64,000 nucleotides of DNA from Rhizobium viscosum (GTDB lineage: Bacteria; Pseudomonadota; Alphaproteobacteria; Rhizobiales; Rhizobiaceae): the NCBI RefSeq assembly GCF_014873945.1, contig NZ_JADBEC010000001.1, positions 1,240,001 through 1,304,000 on the forward strand, given 5' to 3'. Shown here piece after piece: positions 63,402 through 64,000 of the stretch. Both the position numbers and the translations under genes were made by a program. How positions within the stretch are numbered: the first letter of the stretch is position 1; each line of letters begins with the position of its first letter. The notes beneath the pieces are model-generated. The model saw only the letters and a program-made list of their open reading frames with translations. It had not been told where the DNA came from and made no database searches.

Positions 63402-64000
63402 ATGCTTCCAGGCTGGGTCATATTTGCGTTTGCCTTGGGTTACCTTCTGCTGCTTTTCGCAGTAGCAAGCTACGGCGACCGCCGGAGCCGGAAATTCGGC
63501 GTGCCGGAAGGCGGCCGGCCTGTGGTCTATGCGCTCAGCCTGGCGATCTACTGCACGTCCTGGACCTATTTCGGCGGCGTTGGCTTAGCTGCCCATCACG
63601 GGCTGGAATTTGCCGGCATCTATATCGGGCCGATCCTCGTCTTCACACTCGGCATGCCGCTCTTGAAACGCATTATCGAACTCGCCAAGGCCGAAAAGCT
63701 GACATCGGTCGCCGATTTCATTGCGGCGCGCTACGGCAAGAATTCCACTGTCGCAACCATCGTGGCGATGATCTGCCTCATCGGCACCATCCCCTATATC
63801 GCGTTGCAGCTGAAATCCATCTCGGCGACGGTCACGGCCATGGTCAATCCGTCCGATTATGGCATCGGCAGCGGCAACCTCTACTTCCTCGACCTGCCGC
63901 TGATCGTGACGCTGGTGCTTGCCTGCTTCGCCATCATGTTCGGCACCCGCCATACCGATGCGACCGAGCATCAGGACGGGCTCATCCTCGCGGTATCGAT
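63402..64000 (+). CDS. Sensor histidine kinase with sodium:solute symporter-like N-terminus (3' truncated by window)
   Basis: From ATG 63402, with GGAGG ahead, the frame is open to the window end (199 complete codons). It encodes hydrophobic helices with YCTSWTYFGGVGLAA, YIGPILVF, KLTSVADFIAARYGKNS and PYIALQLKSISATV, matching the SLC5-like part of hybrid kinases such as CbrA of Pseudomonas. The kinase part would lie beyond the window, so calling it a kinase is family inference. Confidence 0.8.
   Translation, partial: MLPGWVIFAFALGYLLLLFAVASYGDRRSRKFGVPEGGRPVVYALSLAIYCTSWTYFGGVGLAAHHGLEFAGIYIGPILVFTLGMPLLKRIIELAKAEKLTSVADFIAARYGKNSTVATIVAMICLIGTIPYIALQLKSISATVTAMVNPSDYGIGSGNLYFLDLPLIVTLVLACFAIMFGTRHTDATEHQDGLILAVS

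Noticed and set aside
1..64000. CRISPR arrays, rRNA genes, insertion sequences
   Set aside because: Scanning the text showed no regularly spaced repeats, rRNA sequence or transposase motifs.

Overview
The window looks like a chromosomal segment of a Rhizobiales bacterium, most likely genus Rhizobium (R. leguminosarum/R. etli type). The grounds are a complete alphaproteobacterial che1 cluster with icpA, cheS and cheT, the VisN/VisR flagellar master regulators, the chain murA-DUF2948-hisD-UPF0262-phosphatase-infA-maf-yacG, a DUF982 protein, and short rhizobial intergenic repeats. No database was searched; every family call rests on motifs read from the translated sequence.

Region by region. 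Bases 1-13.9 kb are motility and chemotaxis: the 3' part of flhB and a small gene on the + strand converge on visR. On the - strand run icpA-cheS-cheY1-cheA-cheW-cheR-cheB-cheY2-cheD-cheT-fliF and then visN-visR, mostly with 4-base ATGA overlaps. Bases 14.3-21.2 kb hold a glycosyltransferase, an XRE regulator, a YbaL-type antiporter and a fused SecDF. Bases 21.3-28.4 kb are dense in signalling genes: a sensorless kinase, two stand-alone receivers, a LuxR regulator, then a + strand chain of membrane PAS kinase, receiver and REC-kinase-REC hybrid. It is followed by a two-domain protein joining a VOC dioxygenase-like half to an alpha/beta hydrolase half. Bases 30-34.8 kb carry membrane, transporter, FAD and OsmC genes. 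Bases 34.9-39.7 kb are a non-homologous end-joining locus with ku, ligD (PE-LIG-POL order) and a second convergent ku.

Bases 40.8-47.2 kb are housekeeping, with tRNA-Phe, yacG, maf, infA, hisD, murA and tRNA-Thr. The 3' 49 bases of tRNA-Thr plus 6 flanking bases are repeated exactly 5 kb downstream (47152-47206 and 52135-52189), which marks a small genomic island. The island has no recognisable integrase. It carries a DUF3800 protein, two membrane proteins, a protein with an HEPN-like R-x4-H motif and a broken staphylococcal-nuclease-like gene. This is the best place here to look for an undescribed system, possibly defence or toxin related, but that is inference.

Bases 52.3-64 kb return to core-like content: DUF982, secreted and lipoprotein genes, a UvrD-type helicase, a 3-hydroxyisobutyryl-CoA hydrolase-like enzyme, a GGDEF-EAL protein, galE, a possible small-peptide or sRNA unit, a peptidase E-like enzyme, an aminotransferase, mscL, and the start of a large sensor kinase with a sodium:solute symporter-like N-terminus that runs off the end.
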